Notes under the pieces: model-generated
Told to the model about the DNA's origin: nothing
Databases searched by the model: none
The model's input: the letters and a program-made list of their open reading frames with translations, nothing else
Assembly: GCA_945957395.1 (NCBI GenBank)
Contig: CAMFKE010000002.1
Location: 336,176 to 400,175 of the forward strand
Length of the DNA: 64,000 nucleotides
Reading direction: 5' to 3'
From: an uncultured Opitutia bacterium
Lineage (GTDB): Bacteria > Verrucomicrobiota > Verrucomicrobiia > Opitutales > UBA953
Part shown: positions 26,131 to 33,933 of the stretch, in pieces
How the letters are laid out: the number at the start of each line of letters is the position of its first letter
Numbering within the stretch: position 1 is the first letter of the stretch
Translations under genes and position numbers: made by a program

Positions 26131-27708
26131 ATGCTCCGACACGCCGCCGCCGTACTCCTGCTCGCCTGCTGCGCGCGCGCCGCGGCGCCCTCGCCGGAGC
26201 GCGTGGCGGTGCTCGCCAACGCCGACGACCCGCGCTCGATCGCCCTCGCCGAACACTACCTGAAGGCGCGGGGCGTCCCCGCCAAAAACCTTGTCGCACT
26301 GAGCCTGCCGACCGAGGAGCGCATCTCGCGCGACGCGTACATCGCGCGGCTCGCCAACCCGCTTCTGCGCGAGCTCGTCTCGCGCGGCCTGCTCGCGGGA
26401 AGCGAATCGCCCGGGCTCGACCCGGAAGGCCGTATCCGTTTCACGGTGACGGAAAACCGCGTCGACTTCCTTGTGCTCTGCCGTGGCGTGCCCCTCAAGA
26501 TCGCCCACGACGCCGCCCGGTTCGAGGCTCGCGAAAAATCCCGCGGACTGCCCCCGCAGCTGGCGGTGAACCACGCCTCGGTGGATTCCGAGCTGGGCGT
26601 ACTGCCTCTCGCCGACGCCCCGCTGGCCGGATTCGTCCCCTCCCCCTGGTACAATGTCGCGCAGCCTCCGGCGGCGCTGACGCGCGACACCCTGCGCGTC
26701 GCGCGCCTCGATGGGCCCACCGACGCCGACGCGCGCCGGCTCGTCGACAACGCGCTGAAGGCCGAACGCACCGGCCTGCTGGGCCGAGCCTATTTCGACC
26801 TGGGCGGAGGCCCCTCGCCCAAAGGCGACGAATGGCTCGCCGCCGCCCAAAAGCTGTGCCGTCAGGCGGCCTTCGATGTCGCCGAGGACAAATCCCCCGC
26901 CGTGTTTCCAGCCGGCGCACGCTTCGACGCCCCCGCGTTGTACTTCGGCTGGTACGCACCGGATCTGTGCGGCGCGTTCGCCGAGCCGGGATTCCGCTTC
27001 CCCCCCGGAGCGATCGCCCTGCACATCCACAGCTTCTCCGCGCGCACGCTGCGCGACCCCAACGCGGGCTGGACCGGGCCGCTGGTGGCACGCGGCGTCA
27101 CCGCCACCTTCGGCAATGTCGAGGAGCCCTACTTGGAGTTCACCCACAACCCGGCGCTCGTGGCACTCGGTCTCCTGCGCGGCATGTGCGCGGGTGAGGC
27201 GGCCGCCTACGCCTCGCCGACGCTGAGCTGGCAGACCGTATTCATCGGCGACCCCCTCTACAGGCCCTTCGCCCACGATGTGCCGGCCCAGCTCGCCGAT
27301 ATCGACAGCAGCAGGGAGCCCGAATTGGCTCACGCGGTCATACGCGCCGTGCGCCGGCTGGACTCAGGAAACTCAGGCGACCGCGCGAACGAACTGCTGG
27401 CCAAGGCTTATGCAAGACTGCCCGTGCTGGCGCTCGCGCGCGAGATACTCGACCGCGAAATCGCCGCGGGCAAGCCGCCCTCCTTCCGAGCCGGCGCGCT
27501 CGCCCCGGTGAGAGAGGACGCCGGGCTGGTTGTCGAAACCGCCCAAAAGCTAGCCGAGGCGGGCAAGACCTCCGAGGCACGCGCCCTGCTGGAGGCGCAA
27601 GTCGCGCTCGGTTTGAAGCTCCCGGCGAGCGCCGCCGCGACGGCCGCGCGGGTGGGTCGCCCCGACCTGGCCCCTCAGCCGCCGCGCCCCGCGCCCGCCG
27701 CACGCTGA
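26131..27708 (+). CDS. TIGR03790 family exported protein
   Basis: The 525-residue protein starts at ATG 26131 with a signal peptide (MLRHAAAVLLLACCARAAA). The mature part begins RVAVLANADDPRSIALAEHYLKARGVPAKNLV and continues VDFLVLCRGVPLKIAH, the pattern of the TIGR03790 family seen in Verrucomicrobia, Planctomycetes and some Proteobacteria. Function is not established. A middle stretch (TAYL-like FSARTLRDPNAGWTGPLVARG and TLSWQTVFIGDPLYRPF) is also family-typical, and the C-terminus is helical, repeat-like. It follows the ClC gene by 10 bp and is probably in the same transcript. Confidence 0.8.
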   Translation: MLRHAAAVLLLACCARAAAPSPERVAVLANADDPRSIALAEHYLKARGVPAKNLVALSLPTEERISRDAYIARLANPLLRELVSRGLLAGSESPGLDPEGRIRFTVTENRVDFLVLCRGVPLKIAHDAARFEAREKSRGLPPQLAVNHASVDSELGVLPLADAPLAGFVPSPWYNVAQPPAALTRDTLRVARLDGPTDADARRLVDNALKAERTGLLGRAYFDLGGGPSPKGDEWLAAAQKLCRQAAFDVAEDKSPAVFPAGARFDAPALYFGWYAPDLCGAFAEPGFRFPPGAIALHIHSFSARTLRDPNAGWTGPLVARGVTATFGNVEEPYLEFTHNPALVALGLLRGMCAGEAAAYASPTLSWQTVFIGDPLYRPFAHDVPAQLADIDSSREPELAHAVIRAVRRLDSGNSGDRANELLAKAYARLPVLALAREILDREIAAGKPPSFRAGALAPVREDAGLVVETAQKLAEAGKTSEARALLEAQVALGLKLPASAAATAARVGRPDLAPQPPRPAPAAR

Positions 27709-27719
27709 TTCCGCCGATA

Positions 27720-27747
27720 AAAAAACCGCCCCGGGGAAGGGGCGGTT
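27720..27747 (-). terminator. Terminator between the TIGR03790 gene and aqpZ
   Basis: Stem CCGCCCC/GGGGCGG (27726-27732 with 27739-27745). On the minus strand it is followed by a six-T run, so it ends aqpZ; it also separates the convergent TIGR03790 gene. Confidence 0.8.
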
Positions 27748-27764
27748 GGCACATGAAGGGCGCT

Positions 27765-28460
27765 TCACTCGGTCGGCTTTTGCCAGACGCAGCGGTAAAC
27801 CAAACCGGCAAGAATCGCGCCGAGCACAGGGGCCACCCAGAACAGCCAGAGTTGCCCGAGTGCGACGCCACCTTCGATCAGGGAGGGACCGGTGCTGCGA
27901 GCGGGATTGACCGAGAGGTTGGTCACGGGAATGCCGACCAGGTGGATGAGGGTGAGACCAAGGCCGATGGCGAGGGGAGCGAACCCCTTCGGCGCGCGAT
28001 CATCCGTGGCGCCCAGGATGATGATCAGGAACATGAAGGTGAGCGCCACTTCCGCCGCAAAACCCGCGGCCATGGAATACCCCCCCGGGGACAACTCACC
28101 GTAGCCGTTGGAGGCGAGCCCGCCCGCATATCCCGCCTTGCCGCTGGCGATGAAGTACAGAAGCCCCGCCGCGGCGGTGGCGCCGACCAGCTGGGCAACG
28201 ATGTAGGGCGCCGCCTCGCGTGCGCTGAAGCGTCCGCCGGCAACAAGACCGAGCGTCACGGCCGGATTCAGGTGGCACCCGGAGATGTGCCCGAGGGCAT
28301 AGGCCATGGTGAGCACCGTCAGGCCGAAAGCCGCGGACACGCCCAGCAAACCGATGCCGACGCCCGGGAAGGCGGCCGCGAGAACGGCGCTGCCGCAGCC
28401 GCCGAAAACAAGCCAGAAAGTGCCGAGAGCTTCGGCACCCATGCGTTGAGTAAGTTTCAT
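27765..28460 (-). CDS. aqpZ: Aquaporin Z
   Basis: The 231-residue membrane channel has six helices and both NPA boxes: [12 protein letters not shown] (about residues 61-72) and [13 protein letters not shown] (about 183-195). The pore-lining [11 protein letters not shown]-terminus and the second half [14 protein letters not shown] match water-selective AqpZ. The start was set at ATG 28460 ([18 protein letters not shown]); the upstream in-frame extension to 28511 is hydrophilic and unlikely. It is monocistronic with its own terminator. Confidence 0.93.
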   Translation of the reverse strand: MKLTQRMGAEALGTFWLVFGGCGSAVLAAAFPGVGIGLLGVSAAFGLTVLTMAYALGHISGCHLNPAVTLGLVAGGRFSAREAAPYIVAQLVGATAAAGLLYFIASGKAGYAGGLASNGYGELSPGGYSMAAGFAAEVALTFMFLIIILGATDDRAPKGFAPLAIGLGLTLIHLVGIPVTNLSVNPARSTGPSLIEGGVALGQLWLFWVAPVLGAILAGLVYRCVWQKPTE

Positions 28461-28618
28461 GATGTAAGGTGTTGAGGCCCTGGTTTGTTTTGCGCGCCCA
28501 TGAGTATCCACCCGCTTCTCTGCGCCGGGCGCATACGGGGAGGACCGCGCGGAACACCGACATCACTCGGGGGCCGGACCGACTGACATTGGCTCTGCGC
28601 GAGCCGGGCGCGGCGGCC

Positions 28619-29005
28619 TTATCGGGCCTTTTGAATGAGCTCGACCTCGTAGCCCTCGGGCGCGTCGATGAACGCGATGACGGAGCCGGACGAGGTGCGA
28701 TGGGGGCCGTCGGTGAGCGGTTAGCCCAGCGCGGCGGCGTGCTTGGCGAACGCCTCCAGGTCATCCACCGCGAAAGCCAGATGAGTGAGATCCGGCTGCA
28801 CCTTCACAGGACCGGAGTCCTTGAACTCGGTCAGTTCCAGCTGCGCGTCGGTCCCGGGCAGCTCGATGAACGCGAGCTTGGAGCCTCGGGGCGAGACGGC
28901 GCGCGAAACCTCGCGCAGCCCGAGCACCTCGCGATAAAACTTCACGGTGCGCTCGAGATCGTCCACGCGGTATCGGGTGTGGAGGAATTTGGTGATGTGT
29001 GACAT
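28619..29005 (-). pseudogene. gloA: Glyoxalase I (lactoylglutathione lyase), interrupted by an in-frame stop
   Basis: Reading from ATG 29005 the protein begins MSHITKFLHTRYRVDDLERT and follows the glyoxalase I pattern (FYREVLGL, QLELTEF, LTHLAFAVDD). Codon 95 is TAA (complement of 28721-28723), directly after ...AALG. The same frame then continues for 33 codons as PLTDGPHRTSSGSVIAFIDA and PEGYEVELIQKAR, exactly the expected family C-terminus, to a second stop at 28619-28621. Family alignments have Tyr at the stop position (LGYPLT), one base away (TAC to TAA). The lost segment contains the last metal-ligand glutamate (GYEVELIQ), so a 94-residue product should be inactive. Glyoxalase I converts methylglyoxal-glutathione hemithioacetal to lactoylglutathione. 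A sequencing error is possible. Confidence 0.85.
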
Positions 29006-29142
29006 GGTGACAGTGTGTTCGCGCGTCGGCGCCGGAACCTCCGGCGCGACGGGCGCGGCCGCAACCATGGGAAAGCTCCGGGCTTGGGCAAACGCGCAGC
29101 CCCGCTTTTGCGTCTCCGCCTGCGCCGGCGGCGGCCCGCGAA

Positions 29143-29796
29143 TCAGGCCGGACGCGCGTACGGGTTGGATTCGATTTCCTCGCCCACGCTCGTCTCATCA
29201 CCGTGCCCGGGAAGCAGGGCGGTGTCCGCCGGCAGCGTGTAGATCTTTTCGCGAATGGATTTAAGCAGCGTGTTCCAGTCGCCTCCGGGCAGGTCGGTGC
29301 GCCCCACGGAGCCGGCGAAAATGGCGTCGCCGACGAAGGCGATTTTTTCCGAAACACAGTGGAAGAGAAGGCTGCCGGGGCAGTGGCCGGGCACATGGCG
29401 CACCTCGAAGGTGAAGCCGATTGCGGAGACCGCGTCACCGTCCTCCAACCACACATCCACCTTGCACGGCGTGAAGGCGGAATCGGGCAGCCCCGGCACC
29501 ATGGCCTTGTACTTGGGCGCCACGAGGTCGACCTGCTCGATGATGAAGCGGTCGTCCTTGTGCGCATAGACCTTGGCGCCGGCCTTTTGGAAAAGGTGGG
29601 CGTCGGACATGTGGTCCCAGTGCCCGTGCGTGAGCAGCAGGCTTTCCGCACGCAGCCCGCGCCGCTCGAGCGCGGCGAGCACGGGCGCGCCCGAGCCGGG
29701 CGGAGCGTCGATGACGACGCAGGACTTCGTGGCGTCGTCGGTGATCAGGTAGCAGTTTGTGGAAAAGGGCCCGAAGGCAGCGCGCTCGATTTTCAT
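29143..29796 (-). CDS. MBL-fold hydrolase, glyoxalase II-like
   Basis: The 217-residue metallo-beta-lactamase-fold enzyme has THGHWDH (residues 56-62, ligands His57, His59, Asp61, His62), HVPGHCPGSLLFH, FVGDAIFAGSVGRTDL and LLPGHGDET. This is the compact YcbL-type subgroup, many of which hydrolyse S-lactoylglutathione or related thioesters. It lies just upstream of the broken glyoxalase I gene on the same strand (137-bp spacer), so the two look like a methylglyoxal detoxification pair; the substrate is inferred. Confidence 0.85.
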   Translation of the reverse strand: MKIERAAFGPFSTNCYLITDDATKSCVVIDAPPGSGAPVLAALERRGLRAESLLLTHGHWDHMSDAHLFQKAGAKVYAHKDDRFIIEQVDLVAPKYKAMVPGLPDSAFTPCKVDVWLEDGDAVSAIGFTFEVRHVPGHCPGSLLFHCVSEKIAFVGDAIFAGSVGRTDLPGGDWNTLLKSIREKIYTLPADTALLPGHGDETSVGEEIESNPYARPA

Positions 29797-29862
29797 CGCC
29801 TGCGCAAGGTGCGGCGCGCGCCGCCTACGGCAAGGGGGAAGCGCACCGCCGCGCGGCGGAAG

Positions 29863-29966
29863 AAGAGAGAAGAGTGAATGACGAAGGGTGAAGCGAGTCC
29901 CTGCTTGTGCGTTTCGGAAGGCGAAGCCCCTCGCACTTCAATCTTCCCCGTTCACTCTTCTTACTT
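29863..29966. repeat. Imperfect long inverted repeat, purine/pyrimidine biased
   Basis: The left arm 29863-29897 is purine-rich and the right arm 29930-29966 is its imperfect reverse complement (both contain AGAAGAGTGAA in the same relative place). The pair would form a stem of about 35 bp with a 32-nt loop. It lies between the divergent MBL hydrolase and cstA genes. Composition is unlike the GC-rich coding background and resembles other spacers in this window. Confidence 0.7.
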
Positions 29967-30014
29967 GGCCATAGCGCTCGCCAAGCGGCGCGCCGGCGTT
30001 TCAAACGCCCGCCG

Positions 30015-32012
30015 ATGAAACACCTCCTGCATCGGTTGGTCTGGGCGCTCGTGAGCGTGGGCGGCGCGGGCGCGCTGGGCTACGCCGCCGCCGCGCGCGG
30101 CGAGAGCGTGAACGCGCTGTGGCTGATCGTGGCGTCGCTGTGCACCTTCGCGCTCGCCTGGCGCTTCCATAGCGCCTGGCTGGCGGCCAAGGTGCTCGCG
30201 CTGGACGACGCGCGCGCCACGCCGGCGGTGAGCCGCGCGGACGGCAAGGACTTCGTGCCCACGCACAAATGGGTGACCTTCGGGCACCATTTCGCCGCCA
30301 TCGCGGGCCCCGGCCCGCTCGTGGGCCCGGTGCTCGCCGCGCAGTTCGGCTACCTGCCGGGCACGCTGTGGATCCTCGTCGGCGCGACGCTCGGCGGCGC
30401 CGTGCAGGACGCCGTCATCCTGTACGCATCGATTCGCAAGGGCGGGCGCTCGCTGGGCGAGATGATCCGCGAGGAAGTCGGCGAGTGGGCCGGGCTGGTG
30501 GCGTCGGTGGCGATTCTGGCGATCATGGTCATCCTCATCGCCGTGCTCGGACTCGTGGTGGTGAAGGCGCTCACGGAGAGCCCGTGGGGCTGGTTCACCA
30601 TCCTGGCGACCATTCCCATCGCCATGCTCATGGGGCTGGGCATGCGCTCCGGCAAAGGCGGCGTGGGCCTGTGGTCGGCCGTGGGCGTGACGCTCCTGCT
30701 CGCCTCCGTGTGGGCCGGAGGCCACCTGCCGCCCGCGCTGCACGACGCGCTGAACTGGAAAAAGGAACACCTGGCGATCGCCGTCATCGGCTACGGCGTG
30801 GCCGCCTCGGCGCTCCCGGTGTGGCTGTTGCTGGCCCCGCGCGACTACCTCAGCTCGTTCCTCAAGATCGGCGCGGTCGCGGTGCTCGCGGCGGCCATGC
30901 TGCTCATCGCGCCGGACCTGAAGATGCCGGCGCTCACGCGCTTCATCGACGGCTCCGGCCCGGTGTTCGCCGGACCGGTGTTCCCCTTCTGCTTCATCAC
31001 CATCGCGTGCGGCGCGGTGAGCGGCTTCCACGCGCTCATCTCGTCGGGCACGACGCCCAAGATGCTCGACCGCGAAAGCGCGGTGCGCTTCGTCGGCTAT
31101 GGCGCGATGATCACGGAAATGCTCGTGGCCATGACCGCGCTCATCGCCGCGTGCTCGCTGGAGCCGGGCGTGTATTTCGCGATCAATGTGAAATGCGCCA
31201 ACCCCGCCGACCCGGCGCAGGTCGCGCAAGTCATCGACCGGGTGAACGCCGCCGGCTTCGCCGTGAGCGACGCCGACATGCGCGCGCTGGCCGCGGAGAT
31301 GGGTGAAAGCACGCTGTACGGTCGCACCGGAGGCGCGCCCACCTTCGCCGTGGGCATGGCGAAGATGTTCGGCCAAGCCTTCGGCTCAAGCGGCTCGACC
31401 ACCGCGCTGTGGTACCACTTCGCCATCATGTTCGAGGCGCTCTTCATCCTCACCACAATCGACGCCGGCACGCGCGTGGGCCGCTTCCTCGTGCAGGACA
31501 TGCTCGGACGGAAATGGCCCAAGCTCGGAGCGCAGGGCGGCACGGCGGCGGCGTGGTTCGCCAGCGCGCTCTTCGTGGGCGCGTGGGGCTACTTCCTGTA
31601 TCAGGGCGTTGTCGACCCCAACGGCGGCATCAACTCGCTCTGGCCGGTCTTCGGCATCGCCAACCAACTGCTCGCCGTCATCGCGCTCGCCTTCGGCACC
31701 GTGCTGCTCGTGCGCAGCGGCCGCGCGCGCTACGCATGGGTCACCGCCGCGCCCCTGGCTTTCCTGTTCGCCGTCACCATGACCGCCGGCTGGCAGAAGA
31801 TCTTCTCGTCCGACGCGAACCTCGGCTTCCTCGCGCAGGCGAAGAACCTCGCGGCCAAGCTCGCCGTCGCCGCGCCCGACAAGGCCGCCACGCTCGCCGC
31901 TCAACTGGCGAACACGCGCATCAACATCGCCGTGACCGCCACCTTCCTCGGGCTCGCCGTGATCATCGTCGCCTTGTGCGGCGCGAGGCTGGTGCGCGAC
32001 AGGGTGCGGTGA
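30015..32012 (+). CDS. cstA: Carbon starvation protein CstA (peptide/pyruvate transporter family)
   Basis: The 665-residue polytopic inner-membrane protein starts at ATG 30015 (MKHLLHRLVWALVSVGGAG). CstA landmarks are DGKDFVPTHKWVTFGHHFAAIAGPGPLVGPVLAAQFG (about 76-112, written here as the FGHHFAAIAGPGPLVGP core), AVQDAVILYASIRKGGRSLG, FPFCFITIACGAVSGFHALI, SSGTTPKMLDRE and the late FGIANQLLAVIALAFGT. The family imports peptides or pyruvate when carbon is short. It is convergent with the ArsR-methyltransferase gene. The open frame extends upstream to 29907 through the inverted repeat, which I treat as non-coding. Confidence 0.93.
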   Translation: MKHLLHRLVWALVSVGGAGALGYAAAARGESVNALWLIVASLCTFALAWRFHSAWLAAKVLALDDARATPAVSRADGKDFVPTHKWVTFGHHFAAIAGPGPLVGPVLAAQFGYLPGTLWILVGATLGGAVQDAVILYASIRKGGRSLGEMIREEVGEWAGLVASVAILAIMVILIAVLGLVVVKALTESPWGWFTILATIPIAMLMGLGMRSGKGGVGLWSAVGVTLLLASVWAGGHLPPALHDALNWKKEHLAIAVIGYGVAASALPVWLLLAPRDYLSSFLKIGAVAVLAAAMLLIAPDLKMPALTRFIDGSGPVFAGPVFPFCFITIACGAVSGFHALISSGTTPKMLDRESAVRFVGYGAMITEMLVAMTALIAACSLEPGVYFAINVKCANPADPAQVAQVIDRVNAAGFAVSDADMRALAAEMGESTLYGRTGGAPTFAVGMAKMFGQAFGSSGSTTALWYHFAIMFEALFILTTIDAGTRVGRFLVQDMLGRKWPKLGAQGGTAAAWFASALFVGAWGYFLYQGVVDPNGGINSLWPVFGIANQLLAVIALAFGTVLLVRSGRARYAWVTAAPLAFLFAVTMTAGWQKIFSSDANLGFLAQAKNLAAKLAVAAPDKAATLAAQLANTRINIAVTATFLGLAVIIVALCGARLVRDRVR

Positions 32013-32113
32013 TCGGCCTGCGGGCGGGCACGCCCGCGCTCCGGCGCGTTTTGCCGCAGGGCGCGCGCTTGCGCGTGCCGGAGCCCGACGAGGTCGCCGC
32101 GCCGGCGAAGCGC

Positions 32114-33046
32114 CTACTTCTTTTCGCCCACGGCGAGAAGCGTCTCGAAGTGCGGCTCATCCGCCTCGCGCGCCACGACCTCCACGGAGACGCCCTTGAA
32201 CCCGGCCTTGGCGAGCATGTCGGCGAGCGCGTTTTCGGAGAAGCCAAGCCAGTAGTCGGCGTAGAGCTCACGCGCCTTCTCGAAGGTGTGCCTGCGCAGG
32301 TCGAGCAACACCAGGCGCCCGCCCGGGCGCAGGATGCGGTGCGCCTCCGCGAGCGCCTTGTCGGGATGCGGCGCGTGATGAAGCGCCTGGGAAAGCAGCG
32401 CGATGTCCACGGAGGCGTCGGGCAGCGGCACATCCTCGAGGTCGCCCAGTTTGTATTCGAGATTCCGGATACCGTGCTGCTCGGCGAGCTTCTTGCCGAA
32501 CTCCACCATCTTCTCGGAGTTGTCGATGGCGTACACGAACTCGGCGTTGCGCGCGAGCAGCTGGGAGAGCACGCCCTCGCCCGCGCCCAGGTCGGCGACG
32601 CGCACGCGGGGCACGAGGCGGAACAACATCAGCCCGATGGCCTCCCACGAGCGACCGGGGCAGTGGTTTTTGCCCAGGCGGCCGGCCACGGTGTTGAAAT
32701 ACTCCTCGGTGGCGTGGCGGCGCCGCTCAATCACGCGAGAGAGCGCCTTGCCGTCCGCCTTCACCTCCGCCTCCCGCGCGACCGTGTCGAACGCGGCGTC
32801 GAGCACCGCACGCACCCCCGCCGGCAGCTCCGGGTGCAGCGAGTAAAAGGTCTTCTTGCCGTCGCGCCGGTCGAGCACCAGGTCGGCCGACCTCAGCAGC
32901 GCCAGATGCGACGAGATGCGCGACTGGCCCATCTCGAGGATGTCCTGGATCTCCGTGACGGCCAGTTCCTCGCGGGAGAGCAGGCGCAGGATGCGCACGC
33001 GCGTCGCGTCCGCCAGAAGTTTCAGGGTATCCCAGGGCGTGGCCAT
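32114..33046 (-). CDS. ArsR-type regulator fused to a SAM-dependent methyltransferase
   Basis: The 310-residue two-domain protein has, in residues 1-90, an ArsR winged helix (TLKLLADATRVRILRLLSREELAVTEI, ILEMGQSRISSHLALLRSADLV). Residues about 140-300 are a class I methyltransferase (VRVADLGAGEGVLSQLLAR, FVYAIDNSEKMVEFGKK, LLSQALHHAPHPDKALAEAHRIL). No metal-binding cysteine pair is apparent in the regulator domain, so metal sensing is doubtful. Such fusions are linked to control of methionine and SAM metabolism in some bacteria; here the context (cstA convergent, cassette genes upstream) does not say which genes it controls. Confidence 0.88.
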   Translation of the reverse strand: MATPWDTLKLLADATRVRILRLLSREELAVTEIQDILEMGQSRISSHLALLRSADLVLDRRDGKKTFYSLHPELPAGVRAVLDAAFDTVAREAEVKADGKALSRVIERRRHATEEYFNTVAGRLGKNHCPGRSWEAIGLMLFRLVPRVRVADLGAGEGVLSQLLARNAEFVYAIDNSEKMVEFGKKLAEQHGIRNLEYKLGDLEDVPLPDASVDIALLSQALHHAPHPDKALAEAHRILRPGGRLVLLDLRRHTFEKARELYADYWLGFSENALADMLAKAGFKGVSVEVVAREADEPHFETLLAVGEKK

Positions 33047-33118
33047 ATGGGGTGAATACCAAGGCGAACGCCCCGACCGGGGCCAACAAAATTGCGGAGG
33101 AGGCGCAGGAACGGGCGC

Positions 33119-33877
33119 TCAGGACCTGCGCGCGCCCTTGGCGGCGGAGGCCTTCGCGGCTTTTTCGTCCGGGGCCTCGACGAGTTCCTTCACCTCGGGA
33201 TCCTCGACGGTGCGAACCATAAGTCGGCCCGAGGCGTCGTTGAAAAGGAAGGCCATCGTGCGCAGCTTGGCCCCGGACGGCCACACCGTGCTGTAAACCA
33301 CCCTGGGCCCGTCCGCCGAGGGGGCCGTGATTCTCACCGCCATGTCGCCCAGGTCCGATGCGGCCTTGGGCGGCGGACAAAGCTGAGCCCCCTTGGCCGG
33401 AAGCGAGCACTCGGCGCCCCCCAGATTCATCGAAAGCGGTTCGCCCGTGAGGTTCACCGCCAGCACCCGCCCGTACGGAAACCGAGTGGCGTTGTCCGGA
33501 ATGGCCTGGGCCGTCACGCCCCCGCTGGCGTCGCCGAACAGCAGCACGAGCTGGCGCGGCGCCCCGGGGGCGGCGCTGAAGGCGGTCACGCGCTCATACC
33601 CGGCTTCCCCCGGTCGCACGGAGGCGGCCGATTTGGTGAAAAGCCCGACGGGCCCGTCCACCGCCACGCGCACCGGCGCGCCGATAAAGGTGGAGGGGGC
33701 CTGGACGCCCACATACTTGCCGGACGCCGTGCGGGCCCAGAGCTCCTTGGCGGGCGCCAGGCTGATGAAGCGGAAGGAGACGCTGCCGCCGCCCGTCTGC
33801 GGCGAGGAGGCGGAGGCGGCCCAGGCCAGGGCGGGCAGGAAAAGCGAGGCGGCGAAAACGGGGCGAAGAATACGCAT
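33119..33877 (-). CDS. Small exported partner of giant cassette protein 1
   Basis: The 252-residue protein has a signal peptide (MRILRPVFAASLFLPALAWA). The mature protein is beta-rich with no known domain I recognise. Segments align with the partner of unit 3: RFPYGRVLAVNLTGEPLS here and NFPWGGVRLINLTADHLS there. The C-terminus is charged (EAPDEKAAKASAAKGARRS). It starts 56 bp after the stop of the 1231-residue cassette protein on the same strand, the same order as in the two rightward units, so it is very likely cotranscribed and works with the giant protein at the cell envelope. Function unknown. Confidence 0.72.
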   Translation of the reverse strand: MRILRPVFAASLFLPALAWAASASSPQTGGGSVSFRFISLAPAKELWARTASGKYVGVQAPSTFIGAPVRVAVDGPVGLFTKSAASVRPGEAGYERVTAFSAAPGAPRQLVLLFGDASGGVTAQAIPDNATRFPYGRVLAVNLTGEPLSMNLGGAECSLPAKGAQLCPPPKAASDLGDMAVRITAPSADGPRVVYSTVWPSGAKLRTMAFLFNDASGRLMVRTVEDPEVKELVEAPDEKAAKASAAKGARRS

Positions 33878-33933
33878 GGGGGAAAGGGGCGTTGCGATTG
33901 AAGTTAAAAAAGGATACGCGATGGGGCGTCCGC

